64,000 nt of DNA from Sitta carolinensis (GCA_032173965.1 JAVUNC010000019.1:5332501-5396500), one strand, 5' to 3'; counted from the first letter of the stretch, positions 28,701-39,021 are shown. A program made the numbers and translations. The notes: generated by a model not told the origin, from the sequence alone.

Positions 28701-31700
28701 GCAAAACCAAGGAATAGGACGGTGAGATCCCTCTGTCTTGCTGAAGAGGCTTGTGGCTACTGAAACTCAGGAAGGGGTCAGTCACCTTGTACAAGGTCAA
28801 GCCTCCACACCTGGAGAATGCAAGAAGGATAAACTACAGCAGTGCTTACGCAGAGCCTTCCAGCTCCCTGCTCACACACCCACAGGCTGCTGCTACACTT
28901 GAATTACTGTGGTTTGGGGCAGAACAGGGCTCAAATGCATTAAAAAAGAATCCACTGAAGAAGACTAAAAAAAAGGATTTTACTCTTTAAAATGACAGAA
29001 GGAAAATTAAGGTAAGGAAAAAAGGTACGAAATTCCAGAGACTCTCCCTTAGCTTTCAATTCAAAGAAACAATGGGATTTAACACCCTAATGAAACAGGA
29101 AAACCAGTAATCTAAACTTAGATCTAAATTACTCCTTAAGCAGTCAAGTTTCACAAAACAGAAGTAGCCAATGACAAGGAAAATCTAACTTATCCAACAA
29201 AATAGGAAAACAAACCTCACATGCTGCTTCTTTTCCAAGATACATCTTGAACAGTGAAATGAGGATACTTATTTTATATACACTTAAAGGATTTGTGAAG
29301 AAGTATCTCTTTCAGGGAGTGAAACACAATGAATTACCACCAGAGTTCTCACCCCATTTGTGATTAACCCTACAGAAGATTTAAATATTGATGTTGGATG
29401 ACAGATCTGTATTCCAGCTGCACCACAATGTACCAGCTGGTTTGACTCGACAGGTCCCCCACATCCCAGGCTGAACTCACTGCACAACCTCTAACAAATG
29501 GCTTGACCTCCCAGCAGCTTCTGCTCACTTTATTCAAAGGAATGATCCGTAGCAGTTTGCATTGTACAGATCAAATGTTTGACACAGAATAACTCTAATT
29601 AATAAGGTCAGAATCTTTAAAGTCATCTCCCTGTCAATTGTGGGAACACGTCCATGTTTTTACACAAGTTTGGGTACTAGAACCACGATACACTGCAGAT
29701 AAAGGTTTTTAAGAATCAATTTTATTATCAAGAGAACCACATAGAATAAGCGATAACTGCAGTACAAGCTTGATTTTAAAATGTCTATGTTTTATTTGGC
29801 AGAAGTATGAAGTATATTCATATGAAGTACATTCATATGAAATAAACATAACTCCTAGACATATGCACAAAGTTTTCCGCTAATCTTCCTTTTTAAAATA
29901 ACAGCAGTAAAAGGTAGGGTACTGCACACAGCTATCTATCAAAGGTTCATATCAGATTAAGACCAGGAAGCATCACAGCAGTATAGAAGAAATCTGTACA
30001 GAAACTACATTACCAGCTTGGTAACAAAATTCTTGGTATTAAGCCACAGAAACAAAAACCAAAGGGTTCATCCTTAGGCACCAGTGGGTTCAACATCCAC
30101 ATAATACTATCCCTATGGTGAAATACCCAATGAGAACACATGCATGACTAACTCTAAAGAGCAGCAGCAAGATCCTGAATATTAATGATTAACTAAACGC
30201 AAACAGCACAAGCAGAACACAACTTTGTGCCCTTTAACACGTCAGAGTCGCAGTTGCTGTTCTGTCCCAAACTCGCGGTTTCTCCTCCATGAACGTTTAT
30301 CCTGAACTACAGCAAGTTATCTAACACTGTTTTAAACATTTCAGCTCTTTCATGTTCCACAGAAAAGTCTGAAACCTCTAAACCAGTTAAGCAGTAGTGA
30401 CTAAGATAATTAAGTACACTTCATACGATGTCCAGGATTTCTGGTGACCTTTACTCACACCAGTATCATCGGACTGTTTGGGAACCGAAGATCAAAAAGA
30501 CTTTGCCTGACTCACAAGTGACTAAGCTGACAGAAACCAGGCCTCAAGATAATAAAGCTGAGAGCAACGAGAAGTTTTATCTGCTCGTTACCTCCTGAAA
30601 AGGAGCATCCTCAAGTTTCCAAAGCACTGAGTAAGTTTCACAAGATGGTGAAAGCCGAGACATGAAAAGGATTTTGGCTATTCCTTTGTTGTCGGTGGGC
30701 ACATGCACAAGGAAGCAAGAAGTCCTTCAGCTGTGCCACCAAGCCACAGGAGGCAGCTTGATACAGTCTTGTCAGAGTTACCCGGCTCCTTCTCCAGGGA
30801 GGCTGTAGGGCAGCAAGGCACGACTGCAAGGAATTAAACAAGCTCCATAACACGCACAGTGGGAGAGAAAGGAGAGTCCCCCAGGCAGGCTGCTAACAAG
30901 GACAGAGGCCAGACAAATGGGGCACTTTCAAGACTGTTTCTCCATCAATAATGTGAAAGGAATGCTAGGCACACTGCCATCCCGCTAGTTTATTCTGTGG
31001 AAATAACCTTTATACCTGCCTCTTTTAAAGTCCAACTGACTTGCATGTCAATTAATCCCACAAAGCTGATCTGCTCACCAAAAAAGCAGAGATCACATGT
31101 GACAACACTAGGAAGGAGAAGACAAAACAAAATTCTGTGAATTATCCATCCCCCCAAACTTCATAACTGCATTTCAGCCTTCAAAACTGTAAACTCAAGA
31201 GCCCCATGAGGCACTCGGCCACTGAATTGTTCAACAGATCAGAAGAGACATAATTAACTATTCCCATGGTCTCCACGGCTTGATCTGGTATGAATCCATA
31301 ATATTGCCCTTCCCCCATGTCTGATAAAAGCCACACAAAGAAACAAAGGTATTAACACCCTGTGTGTAATATAACATAAACTGCAGGTAGAATGCCATGG
31401 TATTAAAAAAGACATAGGGGAAAGTAAATGCATTTAAAACTACTCCTGGAACAATTATTCACTGGATAGAAAAAAAGAAAAAGTAAAAAAAAAATCTTCT
31501 TATAACAGCATGAAGAAAAGGGAGGGGAAAAAGAAAACCGAGGACTCTGGAAACATCAAGGCAGTGTTTTCTATTGTGCATAACAACAGGTCAGAGTCTG
31601 TAAGAGAAGTGCAAAAGGTTTGAGAAGTTTAGAGCTAAGACAGCACAGCAAAACAATCACCTAAGCTTTATTTAGCATTCTAGACAGAATACTTAAACGC

Positions 31701-34700
31701 TGAGTACCACATTAAAGTGTTTGAATATAGTATTAAAACGCTTAAATTATTAACATTAAGTGGATATTCAGTTAAAAGAACACTTAATAAACTGAATCCT
31801 CCAATCAGATGAAGATATGCAGCACATTCTTTAAAGAGCTCACAGTCTGAAACGCCATTCGTGCACCGAAATCCATGGAAGGGACCAAGGAAAACAGTGT
31901 TAATGACTGATAAACCTGATCAGAGATAAATCATTAAAAGACCACAGGAAACAGCACTGAGATCCTACATTTCACTAATTCCTCTCTAACTCTGCTGGAG
32001 GTCAGTTTGTTTATAAACTTACAGCTGCTCATCTTACAAAGCACAAGAGACTCACTTCTACTAAAAGCTCTTTAGTTAAACTACCAGAAAAGCGTTTCCT
32101 ACAAAAATTCCCAAAGACAGGCTACTACTAAACTACCTCAGTAAATCAGAATCCATGCAGCAGTTCCAGTTAACTGCAAAACAGCTTTAATTGTAGGGCT
32201 TTTTTAAAGGTAAAACGTACACATATCCACGCACTAGTGAGCAATTCTGCAATGAAAATATGTACTTGTGCTTACTGGATGTGGCAATTCCAAGAAGATC
32301 ACCTGGGAGAAGATGTTAGACTTTAGAAGGAAAGCACTACTTCTTGTGGTATCAAAGTTGCAGTGTTGCACTTGAAAGCTTAACTTGATTAGAAAAGAAC
32401 ACATGGTTATCAACAACTTCAGTGTCAGACATTTCAGTCATTTCTGACGATAGAAGGCAAAACTTACTAAGGAATCAAAGTGCTCTCCAGTCTGCCAAGT
32501 TAGTCCCTAACAATACAGCTGCGGGTCTGGATCCATCCTGATTTTGGGAGGCCCCCAGTGCACATAATTCAAAATGAAAAATTAATCCTTATCTAAAACA
32601 AGGTCGCTTGATCTAAAAAGTTCTCCAGGTATTAAAGGGTATCTCAATCTACCACATCCCACATTCTGACAGAAAAAAACCCCAAACATTTATCCAGCAT
32701 GCATAATGACCACAATTATTTCTCAATACATGCTCCTTTTAGGGTAATAATGTAAAATAAAAGGAGAGATAGCAATTATGCTGTGGAAAAACATGCTATT
32801 TTAGAAAGTGTTTCCAGCTCCTTTTCACTACTTAACAGTACCAGTCACACTCCCACAAGCCTTCACAGATGAAAGGTGAGACAACCTCACGCAGCTTGCC
32901 AGCATTAACCCTGTTATTACCTTCATCAGTACAGCTACACACAAATTACTTCTTAGCACACCCTCGTGCAGACTCTCAATCACATTGCCCTGACATATGG
33001 CTACAGCAGCAGTTTAGCTCCTATAAGTCATTACCACAAGGAAAACATTCCCATTTCAGGGTAGCCTCCCAAGAGCACGGGGAGTTATGTTGCTACAGCT
33101 ATTTCCCAGCTCTTCCCTGGCAGCTGCTCAGAGGTGAATTCCTGGCTGGGCTCACGTTGCCTGTATTTCCCACTTGGGGAACAAACTGTGTTGTTTAATC
33201 CTTTGCCCACGCTCTCTTCTGGAGCTGGGAGTTCAAAATCATATACAGATGATTTTATTTGCAGGGTGGGGAAAAGAAGGAGACATCTTAAAACTTTAAG
33301 AAGCAAAACATTTTGTAGATGGTTTAGGGCCAGCCTACTACTTTTCTCATTCAAACAATGCAGAAAAAGATACCGAAGTCTATGAACACTTCATTAGTGA
33401 ATAAATAAAAGAGTCCTCATGTCCTGCTCCCTCCTTTCTTCAAACCTTCCTTCTCTGCCCATCTCAAACTTTTAATTTTTATGAAAAGAGAAGTGTTTGG
33501 GTTTTTTTTTTTTATTAACTAAAAGACAAAGAGGAAATCTAGAGAAAAGCTTTTTAAGCTGAATTAAAAGTTCTAATACTCAAAATACTTACATTTTTAA
33601 TTCCTTAAGCCACTTTCAACCCTCACAAACCTTTCATTATTCGCAGTAAACACTATGTGAAAAGACTGTATTCATCCCTTTATTTACGTGTTAAAAACCA
33701 GAATCACTAATGAGTTGAGTCATCAACCAAAGAGAAGTCTGAGCCACCGGGGCAATGCATACTCTGGAACTTGTCACCTGCAAATGCTGATGGGATAAGA
33801 CTGCTGCCTGTTTGTTTTCTCCTTTATTTGAACTCGGCGACGAGGAACTCGCCAGCAACAGCATCTCCAGATTTCACTGATACATGAGGGCACTTACCTA
33901 GCTCAGTTTTGACATGGATTGAATTAACACCTTATTATGTTTACAGCTTGTTTTTCTGAGTTTTTACAGGCAGACAACACCACTGTTGCACAACACACTA
34001 TTAAATCTAGTTGGGCTCCTACTCTGTCTGTTCCTCCCTCATTAGCTAGAGCAATCGTCACCCAGCCTTCTCTAGCGCTCTGCGAGATCAAATTATCGCT
34101 CATTATTTCCTCCTAATTGCAGAGGAAGAACCTCACACCTATAGCAAAACAAGCTTCCCTGAAACACCCACATCCTTCCAGCATGGATTCCTAGCTTCAC
34201 CTTTCAGTACAGCTCCTTTTTTGCTTGCTTCAGTCAGTTCCTTGAAGAGTTAAACTAGAAATAATCTTTAATATAAGAGTGCTGTTGAAAGAACCACCTA
34301 TGCGTACAAAACTACTCGGTAAGACAGGCCACATCGCCCGGGGGAGGACGGCACAGAGAACACTTTAAAGCATCCTCAGCTCGGGCTAAAGAGGTATTAA
34401 GCTTGTTGGGATTTTCTGTACATACTCCAGTCTATCAGAACAATAGAATATGGATTTCACGGGGCATCCTTGCCACTAAACCCAGGTATTTAGCGGCAGG
34501 TGTACTTTCAAAGGAAAGTATTTTACGTCACCACTTTCACATTTATTGTGCAGGAAACTTAGGAAAAGCTGCTGGGCTTTGCTTTCCTCCAACCTCAGCT
34601 GACAAAAACGGAGCAGTTTTAAAATTCACGGTAAAACTCCTTAGAGCAGGTGGCGGTCCGAGCCCCTTTTGAAAGTGTTAAAGCAGAGACATTTCCCAGA

Positions 34701-35361
34701 GCGGAGCAGGTTTAGCACACTCTGCCGCCGAGAGCTCCCGAAACTCTCGGGCCGAGGTCGGGAATACCTGCCCCAAGAGCTCCGCGCGCTCGGAGCCGTA
34801 AACAACGCGTTCCCCACCTTCCCCCGGGAGCCCGGCCACTCCAAAGCAAAGCCACCCCCGACCCTCAGAAGCAGCACGGCTCGAACCAACTTTAAGAACT
34901 TTGCACCATTAAAAATAAAAAAAACCAAAACAACAAAAAGAAGGCGGCGGCAGGAGGCAGCCAGCGCCCGTTCAGCCCGCGGGAGCAGCCCGGCGGGAAG
35001 CCTTACCCCGGAGCGGGCGAGGAGCCCCGGGCGCTGCGGGCCCCCCCTCCGCCCCGCGCCGCTGCCGGCGCCCCGCGGCCCCCCCGGCCCTGGCTCGGCT
35101 CCAGCGGGCTCGTCTAACAAGTTGATCCCGGCGTGAAAGAGGAAGAAAAGGAAAATCTGGGAGGGGGAGGGGAAGCCCCTGCACGGCCGAGGAGCCCGGG
35201 CTGAGCGGGGAAAGGCGGGCAGCGAATGCCAGAGAGCAGAAGGGTCGCCTCCCACTCTCCTCCACGTCCGCAGGATCCATTTTCCCTCCCGCTGCCCCGC
35301 TCCAACTTTCCGCCCGCCGCGGCCCGGGACTCACCGGCATCATCTTGGAGCCGAACCGCAT
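1532..35361 (-). CDS. TP53BP2: TP53BP2 (ASPP2), 5' nine coding exons, gene truncated by window edge
   Basis: Spliced gene on the minus strand. It encodes apoptosis-stimulating of p53 protein 2, which binds p53, BCL2, PP1 and Par-3 in cytoplasm, nucleus and at cell junctions. Nine exons join in phase through GT-AG sites at 35361-35335, 15754-15608, 10781-10668, 9156-9077, 6963-6862, 4443-4269, 2888-2707, 2335-2171 and 1769-1532. They give about 410 residues of the roughly 1130 known for the family. Visible parts are the N-terminal ubiquitin-like/RA-type fold (exons 1-3) and a long glutamine- and lysine-rich coiled coil (exons 5-8, with runs such as [11 protein letters not shown]). The Ser/Pro-rich linker begins in exon 9. 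The proline-rich, ankyrin and SH3 parts lie beyond position 1. The start is the first ATG, giving MRFGSKMMP as in mammals. Exon 2 has an apparent one-base deletion. ASPP1 (PPP1R13B) is the only close alternative, but the residues fit ASPP2 far better. Confidence 0.96.
1770..2170 (-). other. TP53BP2 intron 8
   Basis: A 401-bp intron with a standard donor and acceptor. I see nothing else in it. Confidence 0.85.
2171..2335 (-). CDS. TP53BP2: TP53BP2 coding exon 8
   Basis: The 55-codon exon encodes [20 protein letters not shown] through [15 protein letters not shown], the end of the ASPP2 coiled coil. It is almost identical to the mammalian protein. The acceptor is TTATTCAG and the donor CCA|GTAAGT. 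Confidence 0.95.
2336..2706 (-). other. TP53BP2 intron 7
   Basis: A 371-bp intron between two coiled-coil exons. No separate feature is visible. Confidence 0.85.
2707..2888 (-). CDS. TP53BP2: TP53BP2 coding exon 7
   Basis: The 182-nt exon encodes [20 protein letters not shown] through DRLYKELQ, an ASPP2 coiled-coil segment associated in the family with self-association and Par-3 binding. The donor is CTGCAG|GTAAAG. Codons here are more GC-rich than in exons 5 and 6. Confidence 0.95.
2889..4268 (-). other. TP53BP2 intron 6
   Basis: About 1.4 kb of intron. Its first 200 bp stay open on the minus strand beside exon 7, but this sequence is not conserved ASPP2. An A17-like homopolymer (T on plus) lies near 3123-3138. 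Confidence 0.8.
4269..4443 (-). CDS. TP53BP2: TP53BP2 coding exon 6
   Basis: The 175-nt exon encodes [20 protein letters not shown] and continues to [18 protein letters not shown]. It is coiled coil, rich in Gln, Lys and Glu. The acceptor is CTGCAG and the donor TTAG|GTGAG. It ends in phase 1, so the valine codon is completed in exon 7. Confidence 0.95.
4444..6861 (-). other. TP53BP2 intron 5
   Basis: About 2.4 kb of unique-looking A/C-rich sequence (plus strand). I see no RNA gene, transposon or coding exon. Confidence 0.8.
6862..6963 (-). CDS. TP53BP2: TP53BP2 coding exon 5
   Basis: The 102-nt, in-phase exon encodes [20 protein letters not shown] followed by a Gln-rich helix ([14 protein letters not shown]), the start of the ASPP2 coiled coil. 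The exon itself starts with GTAAGT, which looks like a donor. The preceding GACAG acceptor and protein conservation show that this is exon sequence. Confidence 0.93.
6964..9076 (-). other. TP53BP2 intron 4, hosting a solitary LTR
   Basis: A 2.1-kb intron. Its donor-proximal quarter (8488-9051) is a solitary LTR. The remainder shows no feature. Confidence 0.82.
8488..9051 (-). mobile_element. Solitary endogenous-retrovirus LTR (passerine type), diverged
   Basis: About 564 bp with 5'-TG...CA-3' ends when read on the minus strand (starts TGGATTGGG, ends AACCACA). The internal order resembles a high-copy passerine LTR I recognise: a GTGTTGATAACAC-like segment, CTGCTGAGCAG, CAAAGGGATATTCCATG, and a terminal TTTGGCTGG-type segment near 8501. 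No gag, pol or env sequence is adjacent, so it is a solo LTR. Its sense direction is the same as TP53BP2. It begins at base 26 of the intron after exon 4. Target-site duplications are not convincing, so the ends may be off by a few bases. Confidence 0.72.
9077..9156 (-). CDS. TP53BP2: TP53BP2 coding exon 4
   Basis: The 80-nt exon encodes [20 protein letters not shown] and then DRRIENG, matching the ASPP2 linker between the N-terminal domain and the coiled coil. The acceptor is CTAG and the donor GGG|GTAAGT. An LTR begins only 25 bp into the following intron. Confidence 0.92.
9157..10667 (-). other. TP53BP2 intron 3
   Basis: About 1.5 kb of AT-rich intron. No repeat or conserved coding sequence is recognised. 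Confidence 0.82.
10668..10781 (-). CDS. TP53BP2: TP53BP2 coding exon 3
   Basis: The exon follows TTTTCAG and ends at GCAG|GTACG. It encodes [15 protein letters not shown] followed by [19 protein letters not shown], the end of the ASPP2 ubiquitin-like/RA-type domain. It is 114 nt and keeps phase 1 on both sides. Phase entry requires exon 2 to have the one base that is missing in the window. Confidence 0.93.
13527..13812 (+). mobile_element. CR1 LINE 3' fragment
   Basis: The segment includes GGCTGCCCAGGGAGGTGATA, CACCATCCCTGGAAATGTTC, a GACTGGAC-like word, AGTGCCATGGTCTA and CTCAATGATCTTG. This is the characteristic order of avian CR1 3' ends. It is 5'-truncated, as is usual for CR1, and inserted antisense to TP53BP2. 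It is diverged and has no working ORF. Confidence 0.9.
14701..14738. repeat. 20-bp direct tandem duplication
   Basis: TTTATAATCTTGTTGAAG occurs twice with a 20-bp period inside TP53BP2 intron 2. It is a local duplication with no evident function. Confidence 0.9.
15608..15754 (-). CDS. TP53BP2: TP53BP2 coding exon 2, with apparent 1-bp frameshift
   Basis: The exon follows a TTGCAG acceptor, starts with ATG ([20 protein letters not shown]) and ends at TCAG|GTAGG. This is the core of the N-terminal beta-grasp fold. After VPVT the literal frame turns to LRQRAEMWW. The +1 frame reads [19 protein letters not shown], the conserved ASPP2 sequence. The break lies at the GGG run on the plus strand, 15694-15696 (CCC on the coding strand), where four bases would keep frame. 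As written the exon is 147 nt; 148 nt is needed to enter exon 3 in phase. Because the exon begins with ATG, transcripts starting within intron 1 could also translate from here. Confidence 0.93.
21597..21630. repeat. 17-bp tandem duplication
   Basis: AAGATTAAGGTAAGCA is repeated with a 17-bp period. On the plus strand each copy contains a GTAAG donor-like word, but TP53BP2 is read on the other strand, so it is unlikely to matter for splicing. Confidence 0.9.
22965..24047 (-). mobile_element. Solitary endogenous-retrovirus LTR, about 1.08 kb
   Basis: Read on the minus strand it starts TGTATTGATTTTG and ends CAAACCACTACA (TG...CA). It carries a GTGAGAAGCTGCCAGAA word, AGCCAATTCTAGCCAGC, a TATA-like AATGTATTTAGG at about 23864-23873, and a stretch of degenerate GC-rich minirepeats (CTCC/CACAGG words, 23390-23720). 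I recognise this as a common bird LTR type. No internal retroviral genes flank it. It is oriented with TP53BP2 and could supply a promoter about 7 kb upstream of exon 2, but its many substitutions suggest decay. Exact ends are approximate. Confidence 0.75.
29806..29846. repeat. 15-bp tandem repeat, about 2.7 copies
   Basis: TATGAAGTATATTCA, TATGAAGTACATTCA and a partial TATGAAATAAA lie back to back. This is a small AT-rich microduplication in TP53BP2 intron 1. Confidence 0.9.
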
Positions 35362-35890
35362 GGGGGCGGCCGGTGCCGGCCCCGCCACCCGCAGCGGGGA
35401 GCGGTGGTCCGGGGGGGCGGAGGGGCTGCGCTGCCGCCGGGACGACCTGTTGCGGGAGGACACCCGGCTCGGCCCAGTCTCACCGCCCGCCCTCCGCTTT
35501 GTTCCCACCGAGAGCCGCTCTCCCACCACCGCCTCCACCCCCGGCTCCGCTCCGAAACTAACCCCGGCCCGGCGAGGAGGAGCCGCCGCGCCCCGCCCGC
35601 CGCCCACCCCCGGGAGGGGCCGGCCCGCCCCCTGCCCCCGCCGGGGCTGCCGGCCCGGAGCTCCCCGAGAGAGGTCAGAGCGCCGGGGCCCGGCACTCTG
35701 CGGGGCCGTGACAATACGAGATCCGTGGGAGTCCCCGCGGGTCACCCCCTCCTGCACTCCGCTCCGACGGGCGCCACGGAGGGCAGGGGCACTCGCAGCG
35801 CGGTTTTCCCTGGATCGGCAGCGCGGAAGCGCCGGTGGGAAGCCACCGGCCGAGGTCAGGCTTCACCAGCACAGCCTGATCTACGAGCCC
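34690..35890 (-). promoter_or_regulatory. TP53BP2 CpG island promoter
   Basis: Dense CpG and GC content above the surrounding AT-rich DNA, centred on the exon 1 ATG at 35361. GC boxes are visible (GGGGGCGG near 35362-35369, GGGGGGGCGGAGG near 35411, CCCCGCCC near 35591-35598). There is no convincing TATA box, as is usual for CpG-island promoters. ASPP2 is known to be E2F-responsive. An imperfect E2F-like TTTCCGCCC lies at 35307-35315, just inside intron 1. The transcription start cannot be fixed from the sequence. Confidence 0.82.
35335..35361 (-). CDS. TP53BP2: TP53BP2 coding exon 1
   Basis: The exon encodes MRFGSKMMP (27 nt) and ends at a CCG|GTGAGT donor. The nine residues are the same as the start of the long mammalian ASPP2 isoform. 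It lies inside a CpG island. The 5' UTR extends to higher coordinates, but its end cannot be fixed from sequence. Confidence 0.9.
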
Positions 35891-36650
35891 CTGCCTCCCT
35901 GGTGATCAGACGGACCGTCCTACAGAGCCCTTTTAGCTCCTCGTGTACGCAGTCAATGGAGCATCCCGGCCCAAGGCACGTTTTATTTCTTTGTTATTTT
36001 TGGCTGAGTCGACCAAGTCAGACCTCACTGAAATGACAAAGTCTTAATTGGGCTGTCCAGAAAACATCCCCACGAATCTTTTGCACCCACTACTTGACAG
36101 GTGGCGGGAAAAAGTTCTCCCTTCCTTGGAGCAAGTGTGCAGGACACCCATTTCAAACCCAGGCACTTTGCTAGCAGCACTTCAGAAGCTCACGCAAGGC
36201 TTGGAAGAAAAGTATATTCAATGAGCACCGTTACAGGGCTCTGTCGGCAGGAAAACCTGCTCCATCTGTTTTTCCTTCTCATATTAAAATCTTCGCAATA
36301 ATTAGACAAGATAAAAGCGGAGGGGATTAGAAGTTCCCAGATGAAGGAAGAGCAAAACACGAACCTAATTTGTATACAAACATCTCTTTTTCTAAAGCAT
36401 TAAAGAAACTTTGAGAGCATTACTAACACCGCCCCCCCCCCTTTCCCCCAGGAACTCCTAGGCGGTAAGCAAGCACTGTTTAACACAATATTGCTGCAGT
36501 GAGGGGGACAGGGATAAAATCCCATCCGAGCCGGGCCGGGGCCGCCGATGCGTGTCTGTGCCGAGGCCGGGGCCGCTCCCGCATCCTCCCTCCCGCTCGC
36601 TCCCCGACCCCGCGCCACGGCCCGCCAATGAGGAGGCGCCGCCGGCGGCA

Positions 36651-36658
36651 TGACGTCA
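36651..36658. promoter_or_regulatory. Perfect CRE (TGACGTCA)
   Basis: Palindromic full CREB/ATF site, 22 bp from a CCAAT box. Confidence 0.8.
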
Positions 36659-36718
36659 CCTCCCCCCCGCGTCATTGGGCGTCCCGCGGACACAGCGCGG
36701 TATCTCCCGGCAACGCCG

Positions 36719-36726
36719 TGACGTCA
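36719..36726. promoter_or_regulatory. Second perfect CRE (TGACGTCA)
   Basis: An identical full site 68 bp from the first. A paired arrangement in CpG-rich DNA is unlikely by chance. Confidence 0.8.
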
Positions 36727-36835
36727 CGGCCCCGCCCCGTAGCGCCTGGCCCGGCGGGCGCCGCGGCTCCCGCTGTCCCGGCAGCGCACCGGGAGACGGG
36801 AGACGCGCCGCCCGAAGCGCGAGCCGAGCGCCGCA

Positions 36836-36928
36836 CTGCTGCTCCCGACCCCCGCGGATATCCCCGCGGCTGAGTGGATCTGGGCTGCTCCCAACCCCCG
36901 CGGATATCCCCGCGGCTGAGTGGATCTG
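36836..36928. repeat. 46-bp tandem duplication with SacII/EcoRV palindromic core
   Basis: Two copies (starting 36841 and 36887) match at 41 of 42 aligned bases. Each contains CCGCGGATATCCCCGCGG, an imperfect palindrome with two CCGCGG words around GATATC. It lies at the edge of the CRE-bearing CpG block. Confidence 0.95.
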
Positions 36929-37135
36929 AGAATTCCAGCTCTTTGCACATTCGCGCCCGCTCCGATTCGCTTCTCCACTGCCCGCGTGCATGGGTCAGCC
37001 TACGCACAGAAGGTTTATAAAGCCAGTTTTCATTTGCTAGTTTTTTTAAAAGTCACACTTCAGGTTTATCTGACAGGATAAAAATGTTACAGGTCAAAGC
37101 AAGTGGCAATGGAGAACTGAAATTCTTTGAATTGT

Positions 37136-37563
37136 AGAGTAATAGAATCACCGAGTTTGGAAAAGATCCCTAAGGTCATTGAGTTCATTCATTAACCCAG
37201 CAGTGCCACGTCTGCCACTAAACCACGTCCCTAAGCACCACATCTCCGTGTCCTCTGAACACTTCTAGGGAGGGTGACTCCCTCACTTCCCTGGGCAGCC
37301 TTTGAATTAAGACATTTCAGTGAAGACATTTTTCCTAATATCCAATCTAAAACTCTCCTGGTGCAGCTTGAGGCCATGTCCTCTTGCCCTATTTATCACT
37401 TCTTACTCGGGAGAAAAGACTGAATCCCACCTGAGGTCCTTCGGATCATCCTTTTCTCCGGGCTAAACAACCCCCAGTCCCACCTCAGACACCTTGGTGC
37501 TCCAGACCCTTCACCAGCTTTGTTGTCCCTCTCTGGACACACTCTAGTTCTGCAAATCCCTGA
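37136..37563 (-). mobile_element. CR1 LINE fragment, reverse orientation
   Basis: In reverse it carries the avian CR1 3' order: ATAGAATCACCGAGTTTGG-like terminus, CCCTGGGCAGCC, CTGGTGCAGCTTGAGGCCAT, CTCTTGCCCTATT, GGAGAAAAGACTGA and CCAGACCCTTCACCAGCTTT. It is about 430 bp, diverged and 5'-truncated. Confidence 0.93.
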
Positions 37564-39020
37564 TGACATTTTAGAAGCACCTAGCTGGTAAGGGATAAAA
37601 TCAGGAGTGTGATCTTTTAATGTACTCCCTAAATACAGATACAAATAATTCTAATAATTAGAGTATTAAAATAACAATTTTAAGCCTGTAAAATAAACCT
37701 GGAAATGGTTAGGTAAAAATCAAGTAGAAAAGGTGTTTCAAATGAGTCTATGTGCAAGGTAGCCACATTTTGCTAGCACAAGCCTCTTGCAGGCCAATCC
37801 CCAGAAGTCTCTTTTGGCTCAAGTTCTAACTTTGACATTTTCCACATAGAACTACAACCCCATCCCTGCTAAGGAAATGAAGCTCCAAGGGGTGCACCTA
37901 TTTATTTCCAGTTCTGTGCAGGCTCTGTGACTCATCCACTGCAATGAAGGCTCTCAGTGCCATCTGGTCTCACACTTTAGATCCCAGCTCCTCTCCAGCA
38001 GAGGGGACAGTGCTGGCCAGGTTTGCAGGTAAAGCGGGGCCAAAACCACTTGAACCCAAGCCTATCTCAGCAGCACTGCTCGCCCTCCCCACAGCACCTC
38101 ACATTCCTGCCTCTCACAGCCACTCAGACATGATTTCACTAGAGAAGCATGGCATGAATTTCTCACAACGGGTTATACATTACAGGAAAGACTTTTTTTG
38201 GTTTACGAGCAGAGAGTTGATGGTTCCCCCAGAGAGGGCAGAAATACAGGAGGGTTTCTGACCGCAGGTTCAACCTCCAGAGTGTCGACAGCTGGAGATA
38301 ACGGAGTCATGCACAGGAGCATTGGCAAAGGGCAGCAGTTCCCAGTCCTGCCTACACAGAGCTATCAGAAAAAGGAAGAGAAGAGATCCACAGGATCTGG
38401 AGCCAATGGCATGGACAGCTGAAGCTCTGCACCTCTTCCCTGGTTCCCACTACTTCTGGCGGCCTAAACAGAGCATACTGCACTTGACTAAGGCCACATG
38501 CAGCTCCCTAGAAGTAACCTCAGCAAGGGTTCAAGGGAAGTTCAGACTCCTGGAATGGCTTAAAAAGTATTCAAGAAAAGGAAAAAAAAAAGTCCACCAA
38601 GCCACTAAACAGAAATGTAGCAGAATCGTTCTTCTTTCTACAGGAGATCTACTTGATCCGAACCACAGAAACCTGCAGTACCAGAGACATTACAGATAGT
38701 ATCGAAAATGATAGTCTGTAGAAATAAACAGCATCATCTTTTCTTGTCATTGGTCTTTTCATACAATGGGATCTGTAGGACAGAGCTGGAAAAACATTGC
38801 TATATTTCATGTTCTCAGCACACTACTTAGAACTCAAAAACTCCACTTAATTCCTTCAGTGCTGTATCTAAGAAGTTTTAATAATAACTTCACATCCTCT
38901 GCTCTACCAGACTGCCTAAAACTACTTCCAGGCCAGCCAAGCCCTCCTTTACAGTCCTGACAAAATTTGGAGGATTATCAGGTAACATTCCTTTTGCAAG
39001 AACTCGTAAGAATTTAAAGG

Positions 39021-39021
39021 A

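Larger units (their letters stand above)
15755..35334 (-). other. TP53BP2 intron 1 (about 19.6 kb)
   Basis: A large first intron. It contains a solitary LTR (22965-24047), short tandem repeats at 21597-21630 and 29806-29846, a poly(A) tract near 19558-19576, and at its 5' end the downstream part of the CpG island. The plus strand is visibly A/C-rich over T/G, as expected for a minus-strand transcript. No nested gene or RNA gene was recognised. Confidence 0.8.
36500..36970. promoter_or_regulatory. Second CpG-rich promoter-like block with two CREs and CCAAT boxes
   Basis: GC- and CpG-dense, separated from the TP53BP2 island by about 500 bp of ordinary sequence. It contains CCAAT at 36625-36629, ATTGG at 36674-36678, and perfect TGACGTCA at 36651-36658 and 36719-36726. 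This is a typical CREB/ATF plus NF-Y arrangement. It could be a distal TP53BP2 promoter with an untranslated first exon, or a promoter for a non-coding transcript. Confidence 0.7.

Noticed and set aside
34972..36036. Long open frames on both strands in the TP53BP2 CpG island (up to 261 codons)
   Set aside because: GC-rich sequence has few stop codons. Products are Arg/Pro/Gly-rich and resemble no protein, and both strands are open at once.
38322..38699. 125-codon intergenic frame
   Set aside because: No homologue recognised and no promoter or polyadenylation signal in suitable positions.
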